Shown here: in pieces, positions 23,181-33,888 of the stretch
Position numbering within the stretch: the first letter of the stretch is position 1
Layout: every line of letters begins with the position of its first letter
Assembly: GCA_001632425.1 (NCBI GenBank)
Contig: KV425610.1
Span: forward strand, 69,487-133,486
Source of the DNA: Neolentinus lepideus HHB14362 ss-1
Taxonomy: Eukaryota; Basidiomycota; Agaricomycetes; Gloeophyllales; Gloeophyllaceae
Length of the DNA: 64,000 nt
Direction of reading: 5' to 3'
Program-made: the position numbers and the translations under genes
Notes under the pieces: generated by a model
What the model saw: the letters and a program-made list of their open reading frames with translations, nothing else
The model's database searches: none
What the model was told of the DNA's origin: nothing

Positions 23181-23558
23181 CCCAGTCAAAACCGGTGACT
23201 TTGCCACCATTTGTAAAACTTTGTAAAACTTTACCACCTTTGTATCCCTTTACTCCCCATTAAAACGGCAGATCGTCCTACCAGGACACTCCCACGCATC
23301 CCAATTTGGATGCCATATTGTGTTTCTACTTCAGAAATTCACTGTTTTATATTTTTACTGAGTACATACATACCAGAGCAATATTTTTAAGCAACATCCA
23401 GCCTCGCACGAGCAATTTGCGAACATTAGGGAGTCGGTTTGTTTGTTCCGGAGTGTGGGAACTATATGCGTCATTCTGAATAGCTCTACTTCCATACGTT
23501 GCTCCTCTTTCCTCCTTTCCCACTACTATCCTGATTTCTCTCTCTCAGCTGACTCAAG

Positions 23559-23961
23559 TTGCGCGTCCACCACGCACCTGCACCGGCGTCGAACTCATAT
23601 TATGCCACCTCCGAACTAGCATCGTGCCCGCAACAGACAGCAAACTCCTACCTAGGCTATCAGTATACTCCTAGCTCGTATGGTGGGTACCAGGGCTCTC
23701 GCATCCCTGTGGTCGTACAGAGCATGTCAGTGAGCCCGGATGTTGAAACACTATGAGCCGACTGCAGACATGTATGCGTGGTCGCGACGCATGAGCGAGC
23801 CTGGCTACGACTCGTTGGCACAGCCGTACTCGACTTCACGGTCACCGTACGAGCAGCAGGATTACCGCCGCCCGCAGGAAGCACCAAGGTATGTGGATAG
23901 CAAGTTGCCTGTGCCCTCGGCGCCCTTTGCGAATGCTGGTCCACCTGGGATGCAGCTGTGA
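23559..23961 (+). pseudogene. Tyr/Pro/Ser-rich coding-like fragment inside the TIR element
   Basis: Two overlapping frames look coding (SSYGGYQGSRIPVVVQS in the first; YAWSRRMSEPGYDSLAQPYS and EQQDYRRPQEAPRYVDS in the second) and end at stops at 23756 and 23961. Composition resembles a disordered regulatory-protein tail. It is unrelated to the MFS fragment that follows at once, so it is probably a second captured fragment. The source gene is not identified. Confidence 0.4.
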
Positions 23962-23984
23962 ACCCCACCCGATCAGACATACCT

Positions 23985-24642
23985 CAGGCCGCTGACGCAC
24001 CTCCTCCAGTATCGCCTGCAGCAGCAGCAGTGATGTTCTTCATGGGAACGACGTCCATCTTCCTCAAGCTCTGCATGCCGCTCCTCCTGCGGCGCTTCGA
24101 CCACCTGCGCATGTTCGCGGTGTGCACGCTCGTGTGGCCGCTCACGTTCGTGCTGATGCCCGCGCTCAACGCCGTCGCATGCCAGAGGCAGAGCACGCTG
24201 CTGTGGGCAGGGATACAGCTCGTGCTGGTCATGAGCCGCGTCGGGACGATGGTGTTCTCGTGAGTGCCGGTGTCCGCATGTCTCTGTGTGTATAATGACA
24301 TGTTCGTCCCGGCAGGATTGTGATGATCCTCGTGCGCAAGACCGCGCCTGGCCCTGCGTCGCTGGGGACGACGAACGGCCTCACGGAGTTCATGCAGTCT
24401 GCCTGTGGGTCGCTCAGCGGGGTTGTTATCAGGTGCGCTCTGGTCCCACTGCCCCGTCCAGCTCACGTGGCATCAATGCATACAGCTCGCTGTTCGCTGT
24501 GTCGGCGAGCAAACACCTCCTGGGTGGCCAGGTATGGGTCGTGTTTAGCATCATCATCGCCCTCCTCGTGAGCAGGTTCGCGGAGAGGATCCGGAAGCAT
24601 AGAAACGTGCCCGGGGCAGGGGTGAGGGTGCATCTTGAATAG
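23985..24642 (+). pseudogene. C-terminal fragment of an MFS transporter (captured)
   Basis: Only the last five or so helices of a major-facilitator protein are present: AAAAVMFFMGTTSIFLKLCM, LLRRFDHLRMFAVCTLVWPL, LLWAGIQLVLVMSRVGTMVF, then IVMILVRKTAPGPASLGTTN with GLTEFMQSACGSLSGVVI, and VWVVFSIIIALLVSRFAERI to a stop at 24642. Two introns of normal type (about 24261-24315 and 24433-24490) are still present and splice in frame, so the source was genomic DNA. The N-terminal half with the start and family loop motifs is missing. The fragment is recognisably like the fungal YCR023C/ZIFL-type MFS group. Confidence 0.65.
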
Positions 24643-24643
24643 A

Positions 24644-24705
24644 CGGGATCAGGTGGGATCAGGTGGGATTGGGCGAGATTGGGCGAGATTGGGTGGGATT
24701 AGTAT
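24644..24705. repeat. Short direct repeats of a 10-bp unit
   Basis: Imperfect tandem copies of GGTGGGATCA and GGCGAGATTG follow the MFS fragment within the TIR element. Confidence 0.6.
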
Positions 24706-25042
24706 AGGGACTCGAAGGCAGTGATAAGCAAGGTTATTAGAGTAAAATGGTCAATAATGTATCTTAAAGTGGGACAATGGCATACAATGCAGTGTTATAG
24801 CATTTACTCTTTGTCTTAAGGGAATCATTGAGGACCATTCAAATCTATTAATATTTATTTATGGTTCTATGCTACTTGACACAATTGAGCGGGGTAAAGG
24901 ATGAGAATGGGTGGCATCAGCCGGCACACCGTTTCTCTGGCGGATGACCTTTGCCAACCTTTGCGAAGGCGGCAAAGGGTGGGAAATGGTGACAAATGGT
25001 GAGAAACGGTGTTAAAATCACCAGTTTTGACTGGGGGTCAAC

Positions 25043-25590
25043 AGGCATGCACTGCTGTCACATCCTCTGAGTCCGTCATCTCTTTGGTCACAGCCCATCC
25101 AGTTGGTCATATGAGTGTACAATCACCGCTTCCACTGCTTTAATCAATCTCATTACAATGTCGCGTTGATGCACGCGACCTACCCAAACCCCGCCCTGAT
25201 TGGCTGCGGCGCGGTCACAATGACGGGGATCACGGTATTTGCCGACTCTGCTATATTACCATGTACGCGATGCTGAGCACCTCTCCCTTTCACCTTCAAC
25301 CAAAGCGACTCGCCCTCCCCAGACCACACTGCTGTTTACTCTATTGTGCCTATATTATTGTGAATGTCATTCTACGATCCTTGTATATAAGAAACACGCG
25401 AGAGACATCCTAACGCATTCACCGTGATTGACTGAATTGAAAGCATTAGCTTCGTTCCAGGAAGCAAAACGCGTGTATTCTGGTAGCAGGCCGGGAGGTG
25501 AAGGAGATTCATTTGGTACGTGTTTGTGTCAAGAAATGTAACTACTTACTCACGTTCATCGTAACGCTTAGCTCTCGGATCAGTTGGACG
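25043..25590. other. Intergenic, upstream of LRR gene
   Basis: No gene seen. It presumably holds the promoter and 5' leader of the gene starting at 25591. Confidence 0.45.
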
Positions 25591-27313
25591 ATGTTGGCTT
25601 TCGCAGAATTCCTGGCACCTCCTTCATCCCCTCCCGTTTCTCCCACTCTAACTGCTGACTCTTCTGCACCTCCGTCTCCACTTGACGATTCCTTTATATT
25701 GAGCACTCCTTATGTCCCAGATGAACTCCCCCTGCTTGACCCGTTCGCAGGATCCATGAAGGCCAACCGACCGCATCCTTCTTATGAGAAGAAGTCACTA
25801 GCTACTCCTCCTGATACACCAGCATCTAGCTCTTCTACTCCGCGATCTTCTAATCCAAGGCGTGATGAGAGCCCACTCAGTCGATTTCGCAGCAGCAATG
25901 GTTGCATGCGCACTCCGGAGCCTCTCTGGACGCCCGAAGAGAGCAGAGAGAATGCAGGGTGGGACGCGGTCTTCGCGAATGTTTTTGCTATAGACAATGC
26001 AGCTGGTGCGGAAGAGGATACGAAGAAAGGAAGGGCACTCTCACGGGAGCAAAAACATATAGTTATTGACCGGTGGTAGGTCCCTCTCTCGGTATATGGG
26101 CATGCATAGATGCATAGCTGATGTGTGGACTAGCAATGAAGGCTTGACCTTTATCCCTCCAACCATTGCCGACTTGTCGAAGCTTGTCAGATTTTCGGAG
26201 AAAGAAGATGAAGCAGCGTTTATCCATGCGACTCTCAGGCAGCGGACGCTCATACGATCTGCCACGGTGCCTACTGGAAGATCACTGTTGTCCCGAGTGA
26301 ATGCCCCTGTGAAGGTCACGTCTGCAAGCGCGAAACTCTTTTCCGATGGCTCAAGGCTGGAATACGAAATTCATCTCTTCCTCAGAGGAAACTCAATCAA
26401 GGCTCTCCCGAACGAGATGTTCACTCTGAGTAACTTGACAGTTCTGTCCCTCAGTAAGGCTGCTCCGCGTCGTGTCCAAGGGGGGCCAAATAACTTACTA
26501 CTTTCACAAGGCAATAACTCTCTTACGATCCTACCACCAGAAGTCGTACATCTCATAAACCTCAAGGAGCTTAACGTCGGGAATAACAAGCTCAAGTACC
26601 TCCCCGCCGAGCTCCTCAGCATGAAACTGGAAATTCTCAATGTACAGCCGAACGACTGGCTGCCCTTGCCTCAATCAAACCCAAGCTCCAACTCCTCCAA
26701 CCAAGCAGGGCGTATCGCGTCCTCCACCACTTCACTTATCGGCCGCTTTGTACCCTTAGCCGAGCTCTCGCTGCGCCGGCTCTTCGCGCCCGCACACGAG
26801 CTGGGCTATTGCTCGTCCTTCGACAAAGAGGGCCGAGAACCCCTGCTTAACGCATTATACGGCACGCCGCTCCCTCCTGAATTCTCCTCCCTCCTCCCGC
26901 CGCCGATCACCGCTACGCTCGACGCGTGCTCCCCTGGTTCCATTCCGAGGCCGGTCATGAAGCCACCAAGGCCACAGAAGCTCGTGAGCCTCCCGCGCCC
27001 AACAAGGGACCTGGGCGATGTGTGTAGGTATTGGGAGGGTGTGACGGGCGTGGGGGTGTGTCCGAGCCCAAGACATCTGGAGAAAAGGGAGGAAGGATAC
27101 AGGAAGCCGGTATTTGTGCATCCTGCGGAAGAGAGGTACACTTGGCAAAGATACGCTGGTGACCATGCGCTGGGTGGGGTAGTGTGTTTCTTGTGGAGGG
27201 GGTGTCAAGAGGGATGTCTGGACTTCTTGGAGGAAACGAAGGTGGGGACAGAAGATGATATGAATATGGACGTAGGTCGGTTTAGTGGGATCAGAGTTGT
27301 CAGCTTTGCGTGA
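25591..27313 (+). CDS. Leucine-rich-repeat protein, fungal conserved
   Basis: Not assigned to a named gene. ATG 25591 starts MLAFAEFLAPPSSPPVSP, a long Ser/Pro-rich disordered region (about 150 residues). Exon 1 ends at 26075. Exon 2 starts at 26134 and gives NEGLTFIPPTIADLSKLV. An LRR block follows: NSIKALPNEMFTLSNLTVL, then across an intron SLTILPPEVVHLINLKELNV and NNKLKYLPAELLSMKLEIL. The C-terminal part has conserved-looking segments LSLRRLFAPAHELGYCSSF, KPVFVHPAEERYTW and LWRGCQEGCLDFLEE near the end. This layout (disordered N-terminus, few LRRs, conserved tail with WRGC..GCLDFL) is shared by uncharacterised fungal proteins. LRRs imply a protein partner. An extra intron around 26290-26360 cannot be excluded. 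Confidence 0.75.
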
Positions 27314-27713
27314 TCGGGAGCTGTGTAAGACTACACTGGAACATATGTATCTCTACGCGCGTATTATAGCTACAGGGAACGCAAGCGCTAGGCTTGTGCA
27401 CCATAGCACCTGTGTATTCTCGGATTGTTTTCATATTGGCCACTGCCCTCGGGTTTACCTCTCCGATCGAAACAATGAGCATGGGTCAGCAACGAGGCAT
27501 CGGACTAGTACATGGAGGGAGTTGATACAAAGTTTATACGAAGCTGGACTCTGGAAAAGCCGAAAGTCCGAAGTCTACCTTCTCTTAGACACTACCCCAG
27601 CATAATAACCTGCATTTGTGGCAACGGCGAGGCGTACTGAACGCCACTCAGCCCAACCGAATTGGTGCACTACACCAACTCTGTGAAGTCGAAGGGCAGT
27701 ACAGCAAGCAGAC
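27314..27713. other. Convergent 3' regions
   Basis: An open frame to 27605 follows the LRR stop but has no ATG of its own with recognisable content. No gene is supported. Confidence 0.4.
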
Positions 27714-28113
27714 TCAGCACCCGGGCCATGGGCGATGTGGCATCCAAATATCCCACAGCCAGCGGAGGAGCCCGTGAAGGAGGAGAAAGGGGAGGATATA
27801 ATGGATGACGTTGAGAAGGCTACGAATGATTATGAACATGTAAAGTGCAGTGGCAATAGCCCCGATGCTCTTTTGCATTCGCTGGTCATCTTTCGGGGGT
27901 ATTGGACGGATATTCATCGGCTGAAACTGCGGATTGGTAGTACTATGGGCCATAGCAGCCCACCTCCTAGGCGTGGCGATAGCTGATTGAAAACTGAGTA
28001 AACTCTAGGTACGACTCGGTTCTAAAGACAGACATACGTGCCGTTGGGTCGACATCCATATAGCCGAAACTGTAGTCTCGGTCGTAGCGATCTCGATACC
28101 ATGGGTCTGTCAT
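27714..28113 (-). CDS. Small membrane protein, uncharacterised
   Basis: Two exons (28113-28038 and 27982-27714) join in phase across a 55-nt GT..AG intron to give 114 residues. The protein starts MTDPWYRDRYDRDYSFGYMD, rich in Tyr/Asp/Arg. A proline-rich middle (NPQFQPMNIRPIPPKDD) follows. It ends with one or two membrane helices (SIGAIATALYMFIIIRSLLN, YILPFLLLHGLLRWLW) and a short basic tail. No signal peptide is seen. I do not recognise the family. Correct phase, canonical splice sites and a coherent composition support a real gene. Confidence 0.55.
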
Positions 28114-28599
28114 GATTATGCTTCCGGCGACACCGACGATGAAAGTTGAGTGCAGGAAAGATGCGGGGTTGGACGGATTATAAGTGGCGATACCAGACGT
28201 ATGAAACCTTGTGCATAGTCAATTGACACGAGGTAGTTGCATGGGATAACATGTCGGAAAACTCCTATCGAAGCTCGGTCTTGTGTTCTGAGTCCTTGGC
28301 TGTAGATCGGGTGCACGAATTAGCGAGAGACGAAACGAAGCGATAGTTCAATACAAGCAACATACACGTAGCAGTAAGTTGTATGGCAGTGTTATTAGGT
28401 CATACGTACGCTGGACAGGGCTGAAGAACTCCAGTCCGAACAGTTGGAACGTTACTCGAGTCCTTGCACAATATTATCAATATCAAAACCATTAAACCTG
28501 ATTCCGCTGCTTCTGTCCGATGACAAACTGAGTGCCATACAGCTTAGTCGAATGTGTGCTCAGCACACACTCGATAAAATTGGATGGCACAGCACCGAG
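28114..28599. other. Intergenic, upstream of the small membrane gene
   Basis: No gene recognised. Confidence 0.35.
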
Positions 28600-29256
28600 C
28601 AGGTAGCATGCGAACCGGCGGGTATGGCATGGCCAAATCAATGAAGGCAATGATACCTATGAGGAGATGGACGAAGAATAGCTCGACGGTGGTCAGGACG
28701 AAGGCGAGGACGAAAGACGCGATGACGCCTAATACAATACCGAGGAGAGCAAACGCGAGTCACAATACCACACTCGTGTGATCCAGTCCCTTCTGCGAGC
28801 TAGGGCAGTTCACTTCTCCCTGACAGCGTCAAGGCCTGTTCGATAACAATCAATGACAACTTGGGCCATCAGCCAATGAAAAAAACATACAGAATGCGAG
28901 GCCAAATTGTTGGTGATGGAGTATGCACCGGGGTGCGATCTATCCGTCATGCTACAGCACGCCGCACGCGAAGTGAGCGGCGTAAAGTGAGCGGCGTACA
29001 ATTTCAGAGAGTTATGAAGATGCAAGGACTGCTGTCACTGATACACAACGTTTTTCGCTCGGTTCTTCGCTGCTAAGGCCTGCACTTTGTTCCGAGCTTC
29101 ACCGAAGTACTGTTCTATGTATAACATAGCCTGCGTGCTGAGCACGTGGCGCCATGTGGCATCTAGTGCATCCTTGTCAGCTTCATGCCTTTCCTTCACC
29201 GCTGAGTAGGCTACACTCTTTTCAACCCCCACACTATTGCCCTGTGTGTTCAGCAT
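28600..29256 (-). pseudogene. Possible degenerate small membrane protein gene
   Basis: A hydrophobic frame (LGIVLGVIASFVLAFVL, then ELFFVHLLIGIIAFI) on the minus strand at about 28740-28640 resembles the membrane segment of the small gene at 15610. A stop lies just upstream in frame, and the candidate exon with MTDRSHPGAYSITNN (about 28953-28890) does not splice into it cleanly. A charged coding-like frame at 29256-29035 (ERHEADKDALDATWRHVL) could belong to the same locus. The evidence is weak. Confidence 0.3.
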
Positions 29257-29708
29257 AATTTGGCGTAATCAGTTCTTCGGCTTGTAGCCGAGACACCGCG
29301 CCATTGCACCCGCCGCGCTCAGAGCCCCAGTTGCGGCTTGCGATTGGCTGCCACCCGATTGTGGCTTACGCCACCTCGTGTCTCCACCCCTTTCCTTACT
29401 AGACACCCTCTCCGCTCTAGCTTGGCCTGCATGCCGACTTCGAAATGAACTGTCCCACGCCTATCTACATACCAAATATGTGGAGCAATAAATTATACAG
29501 TGTACTATGATACACTATTGTGAACAATGTGAGTAAGATGGTGTGATGGCACCGCCAGCGTCCAATGGCTACAGAAAGTAAGACAAAATCCGAAACTACA
29601 AGTGAACGAATTGCAGTATGACAAGGGAAAATAAGTGTGTAACTAACTGGACAGCAAGTCTAAAGAAAAACAGCCAAAGCAGGTAACAACGTATCGCACC
29701 TCCAGTCA
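29257..29708. other. Intergenic
   Basis: Contains a short segment at 29354-29377 that resembles 41106-41129 (19 of 24 positions). No gene is recognised. Confidence 0.4.
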
Positions 29709-32700
29709 TTATGACTCTCCTCCCGAACCACTGGCACTGGGCGCACTACCCGAGAACATGGCTTTCAACGCCATTTCGTCTCTCCTCTTCCGCACTCGCT
29801 CTGCTTCCTCTGCTCCTCCCGTCATGCGCAATTTCCCACCTTTCACGAAGCCTTTCAGCTCTGTCTCAAATTCATCGCTCTTCTTCGCCATTTCCCGCTC
29901 CCTGCTCTTCTGACTCGCCTCGATAGCTTTCAACCTCCGCTCAGGGTCCACGGACGCATTCTTAATCTCGAGCATGACAGTAGTCAGACCATTATGACCC
30001 TCCTCAGGCGCAGGCGGGGTGAACGTAGCCCCATTTACAGGACGTAAACGACCACGCGAGTTCGGTCGATTTGAGCCACGTAGGGAGATAACCTTCTCAA
30101 TATGTCCGTATACCTCAAGGACAGCTTTCTGATCTTCCAGCAGGTCGGTCAAGAATTCCTCTTGGTGATTGAGGAACCCTTGCTCCTCAACGATGTTTTG
30201 CAGCTCTTCTTCCCAAGTTTTCTTCCACATAGGCTTGACGGTCTTGATGTGCTCCTTTAGACTCTCAAGCTCCGTGTTGACACTGTCGATGTCCTCTCTG
30301 ACCGACCTGAGAGCCTGCGGCTTTGGGGTGATGTGGCGCTTTAGGACATCGTCCTTTACGCTCTCAACCAAGTCCTGCAGCTCCTCCATTTTCGTCAGGA
30401 CATTCTGCGACCGGACATCCAGCTTCGTCTTGCCGTCATCAATGTATTGTCGCGCACCCCCGACCTTGGCAGCAGCGAGCTGTCGCACATTAGCAGTCTG
30501 CGTACGAAGGGTGCCCAGTGACTCTTTCGTCTGCTTCATAAACTCAGTGTACAGCTGTCGCATGATACCCAAGTCTCTCCGAAGATTCTGTACTTCGTCA
30601 AACTGGGTCTTCAGATCTGTGACTACCCGGCTCGAGTACTCAGAGATGATAGAACCACCTGTCATTTGTGGGAGGACGGATTGGCCAGTCATATTGGGCT
30701 GCACAGAGTCGGGCGTCAGGGTGTGGTCGTCATGGCTGACTAAACGAGACAGTCGTCGAGCAACATGCTGGAACTGTTTGTCCGTAGGACGAGCCGGAGG
30801 TGGCGAGCTCTCGCCGAGTGGTTGACCTATAATCATGGGCGGCGGGTGGGATATTCGTCGATTGCTGCTAACAAGGGAACGTATGTCCTTGATGTCTTGT
30901 GATAGGGTCGATATCTGGACATCAATGTGCTGCTTGATTTGATCGAGCGCTGACAGACAGATTCAACAACTCTGCCACACGACGTCGAAGTGAGGCGAAT
31001 TACGTACGTTCAATGTTCAGTGACAATAAGCATTTCTCCTTCACTTCCTCCACATCTTCAAGCTCGTACTGCACTCCACTGGATGGGTCTCGGATGTAGA
31101 TAGCAGGAAAGTTTTCAAGGCCAGGATTATATGAGAATTTGTCTAAAAACAACACCCGCAAATACGAGAAGGATAAACCCGCAGGCTCGATGGTCACCTT
31201 CTTAACTTCACGACCCAGTTGCAAGAAGACAGGGAAAGACTTTGACCCAGACAAACCTTCTTCCTTCTCAGCAGCGGTATCTGCTTCAGCATAGGCCTCG
31301 TCTTCTGCAGTGGGGGCAAGGGGTTCAGGCGCCGGGGCACTTGAAGACGGCAAAGGCGGTACAGGAGGTGCACTTTCTTCTTCAGAGATTGGTGAACGTG
31401 GCGGGCCCCTGTACATACGAGACTTTCTTCTGAAGCTCCCTTGTGATGGAGCAATGGAGGCTCCTTCTTCCCCTTCCTCAGTCAGCACAGCCAATTCCCC
31501 TGGCGTCAGGGCAGAGCCTACAGCCATGGACCGTCGATTCCCAGCATTGCCCAGCGCATACCTGTCCTTCGACCCTGTCATCTTGCTGATATTATACGAC
31601 GAATAACGTTTCGACGCGCGACGTTCGAGCGCATCACTCTTCTGCAGTGCCGCGAGCGAACGAGCTACGGCAGGTGTTTGCTCCGGCGGCGGCGAATCCA
31701 GAGGTGGTGTGCCAGTCGCTTGTCGTTGGCTCATCTGCACATCCTCTAAGGGTGACGGCGTGGCTACCTCTTCGACGACCACGGCTGGCGGTGGCGCCAT
31801 CGGCTTGTCGACAAGTGAGTACCGCTTCATGTGCGCCGGCGCTTGGGCTGAAGGTTGGACTGTCGGCGTCTCGGGTCGCTCCTCTGGTGACGGAACCTCT
31901 GGCGGCTGGGGCTCTAGCGGCTGGGGCTCTAGCGGCTGGGGCTCTGGCGGCTTGGGCCTGCCGTTCACGGACGATGCAGCAGAGGAAGGTGGATAGCTGT
32001 TTGTAGTGGCTTGGGCGCGTCGGTGCGGGGTCGGCTGGACAGGCACGGATGCGCGTTCGGGCTGATTAGGCACCTCGTCATCGGGCGGTAGCTGCTGGCC
32101 AGGCGAAACGAAGCCACCGACGAACGACTCGTCGCTGTCGGCAGTAGCGGGCGGCTGCGAGAGGGTGGACGTCGTCTGCTTCCGACGTGACGAGGCCGTC
32201 GCACTCCGACGCGCGGTCTCGTCGCGCCGTTCGACCTCACCGTTGGGCAAACTCCGAGAATGGTGTACGCGCACTCCCTGTCCTTCCCGATGAGACAACC
32301 TCTCAGACCGTGACGAACGACTATCCGACCGCTCATGCCCCTGCTCCGAAGACTCCGACTTGTGCTTATGTTCCTGCATTATCCGCCGGTACAATGACTG
32401 TTTCCCTCGGAGACCCTGCAATAAATTAGTGATGATAGCGCGAACTTGAGGTAGATATGTGTCAAGGTTTTCAGGAGTCGCATCTTCCGCAAGACACGTC
32501 TCTAACACGGTACGTAGATCCTCCGGCACGGACATGAGCTCGCTATGGTGGAAGAATCAATGAAACAATCTCATGTACAGAAAACAAACCGCGTACGTCA
32601 TCTCGATGTGAAAGGAAGTGAATGCAGCGACTGCAGCATTGAAATCGTTCCCCAACGCAACATACACATCGCTCACTTGCGTCTCCGTCATCTGTTGAGT

Positions 32701-32970
32701 ACTCCATAGCGAGAGGGCCTCCAGTAGCTGCTTGATTGACACAAGTAGACGGGTCACTGCGGACTCTACCGCTGGCTAACGATTGGAAAGTAAGGGTCAG
32801 TAGGAGTATTAAAAGTGGCCGTAACGCACATTCCCCCTCCTCCTCCCTTCCCGTTCGCCCCTCGATGATGCCGAGTGAGTTGAAGAGACCGAGTGATTGT
32901 CGCGTCTGGCTGGGTGTCCTGAAAGTCCTTGAGCGATACTATGTCCAGAATGCTGTCTAACAGAAGCCAT
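29709..32970 (-). CDS. BUD6: Actin-interacting polarity factor Bud6/Aip3
   Basis: Bud6/Aip3 binds actin monomers and activates formins at polarity sites. ATG 32970 starts MASVRQHSGHSIAQG. An intron (about 32766-32823) leads to PAVESAVTRLLVSIKQLLEA and WSTQQMTETQVSDVYVALGN, the conserved N-terminal helical block. After a further intron comes ELMSVPEDLRTVLETCLAED, then LPQVRAIITNLLQGLRGKQS. A Ser/Pro-rich middle of about 300 residues follows; it holds short EPQPLEPQPLEPQP-type repeats near 31900-31950. The AIP3 domain begins FPVFLQLGREVKKVTIEPAG, with LRVLFLDKFSYNPGLENFPA and DPSSGVQYELEDVEEVKEK. After the last intron the coiled-coil core runs from LDQIKQHIDVQISTLSQD to EIKNASVDPERRLKAIEASQ, ending at 29709. 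All parts are in order and open. Confidence 0.9.
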
Positions 32971-33888
32971 GGCGACGAGGTCAATGTCGCCGACGTCGGC
33001 GTCGACGTTCAAGATACGCCTTCAGCCCGACTGACAGAGTGTGACATGCGACGGTCACAATCAGTTCCTTCTTTGTTTCGGTCTGACACTAAGTATTCCT
33101 GTGAGCTCGCCGGACTTTCTGGTTTCACTGCAGGCGTCCTAAGATTTCCTCAACAAATCTTCACGGTGAATTCGTCAAATCCTCTGGGAGATATCACATT
33201 GCGATCTCAGTATCTGCATTGTGGTGGTTTCTTAGATCTCTGAAGCCACTGTTGGATGCCGAAGGTTGTTTTGATGTTCATACGTCAGAATTCAGTCGGT
33301 CTGGTGCTGTCTGGTGCAGCTAATTCGTAATTTTCTTGTGCACTGCATGCCAAATTAGAGAGTCACTCATGCCTGCATCAAGCGGTGCAGTCAAAGGTGA
33401 ACGCGATTAAGTTGCTCCGTAGGCTGGGATTCTTGAAGTTTGATGTAGGTCCGCTTTTACGAGCTTTAAGCTGTCATGTTTACCACTCGCCGCCGCTTTT
33501 GTCTCCCTGGAGAATGTGCAGGAAGGATAGTCGCAGGGTTGCGTCGATTATACCACTGGATCATCGACCTGAATTTATAGTAAGGAGCAGGAGCGATTTC
33601 CCGAACCTGCTGTATGTCTGTCTTATACTCTATTCTAAATGATACTTCTGCGCGTTCTGTTTGATTGCATAGAACCTTCTGTTGAGCTCCTCTGGCTTGC
33701 TCTCCTTTTCTTCTTCTTAGGATGATCGTGTTTCTACCGCTTCCAAGAATGCCAAATCTACGAATGGTACGTCTCAGATTTCATCTCATCTTTTAATGTT
33801 GACATTGGATCGAGACTCCGGCGATAAACTCTCGTAGTACAGAAGATAATATAAGACGGGAATAATATAAAATGCGTCCGTGGATAAA
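32971..33888. other. Intergenic between BUD6 start and DNA2 end
   Basis: Upstream region of the BUD6 gene and 3' flank of DNA2. No gene is supported. An in-frame ATG at 33012 could extend Bud6 by 14 residues. Confidence 0.45.

Larger units (their letters stand above)
23181..25035. mobile_element. 1.86-kb terminal-inverted-repeat element carrying host-gene fragments
   Basis: The left end (23181) reads CCCAGTCAAAACCGGTGACT. The reverse complement of the right end (25035) reads CCCAGTCAAAACTGGTGATT. The first 22 bp differ at two sites, and both arms continue into CACCATTTGT-type subterminal repeats. GGTCAAC flanks both sides (23174-23180, 25036-25042); the duplication could be scored as 5-7 bp depending on where the repeat is cut. 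There is no transposase frame. Inside lie a Ser/Tyr/Pro-rich coding-like stretch and an MFS-transporter fragment with introns. I interpret it as a non-autonomous element that captured genomic DNA. The superfamily is uncertain. Confidence 0.6.

Noticed and set aside
27285..27605. A frame following the LRR gene stop
   Set aside because: The LRR protein already has its conserved WRGC..GCLDFL tail and stop at 27313, and this frame has no ATG-led family signal.
31647..32006. Gly/Trp/Ser-repeat frame on the + strand
   Set aside because: It is the antisense of Pro/Glu repeats (EPQPLEPQP) in Bud6.
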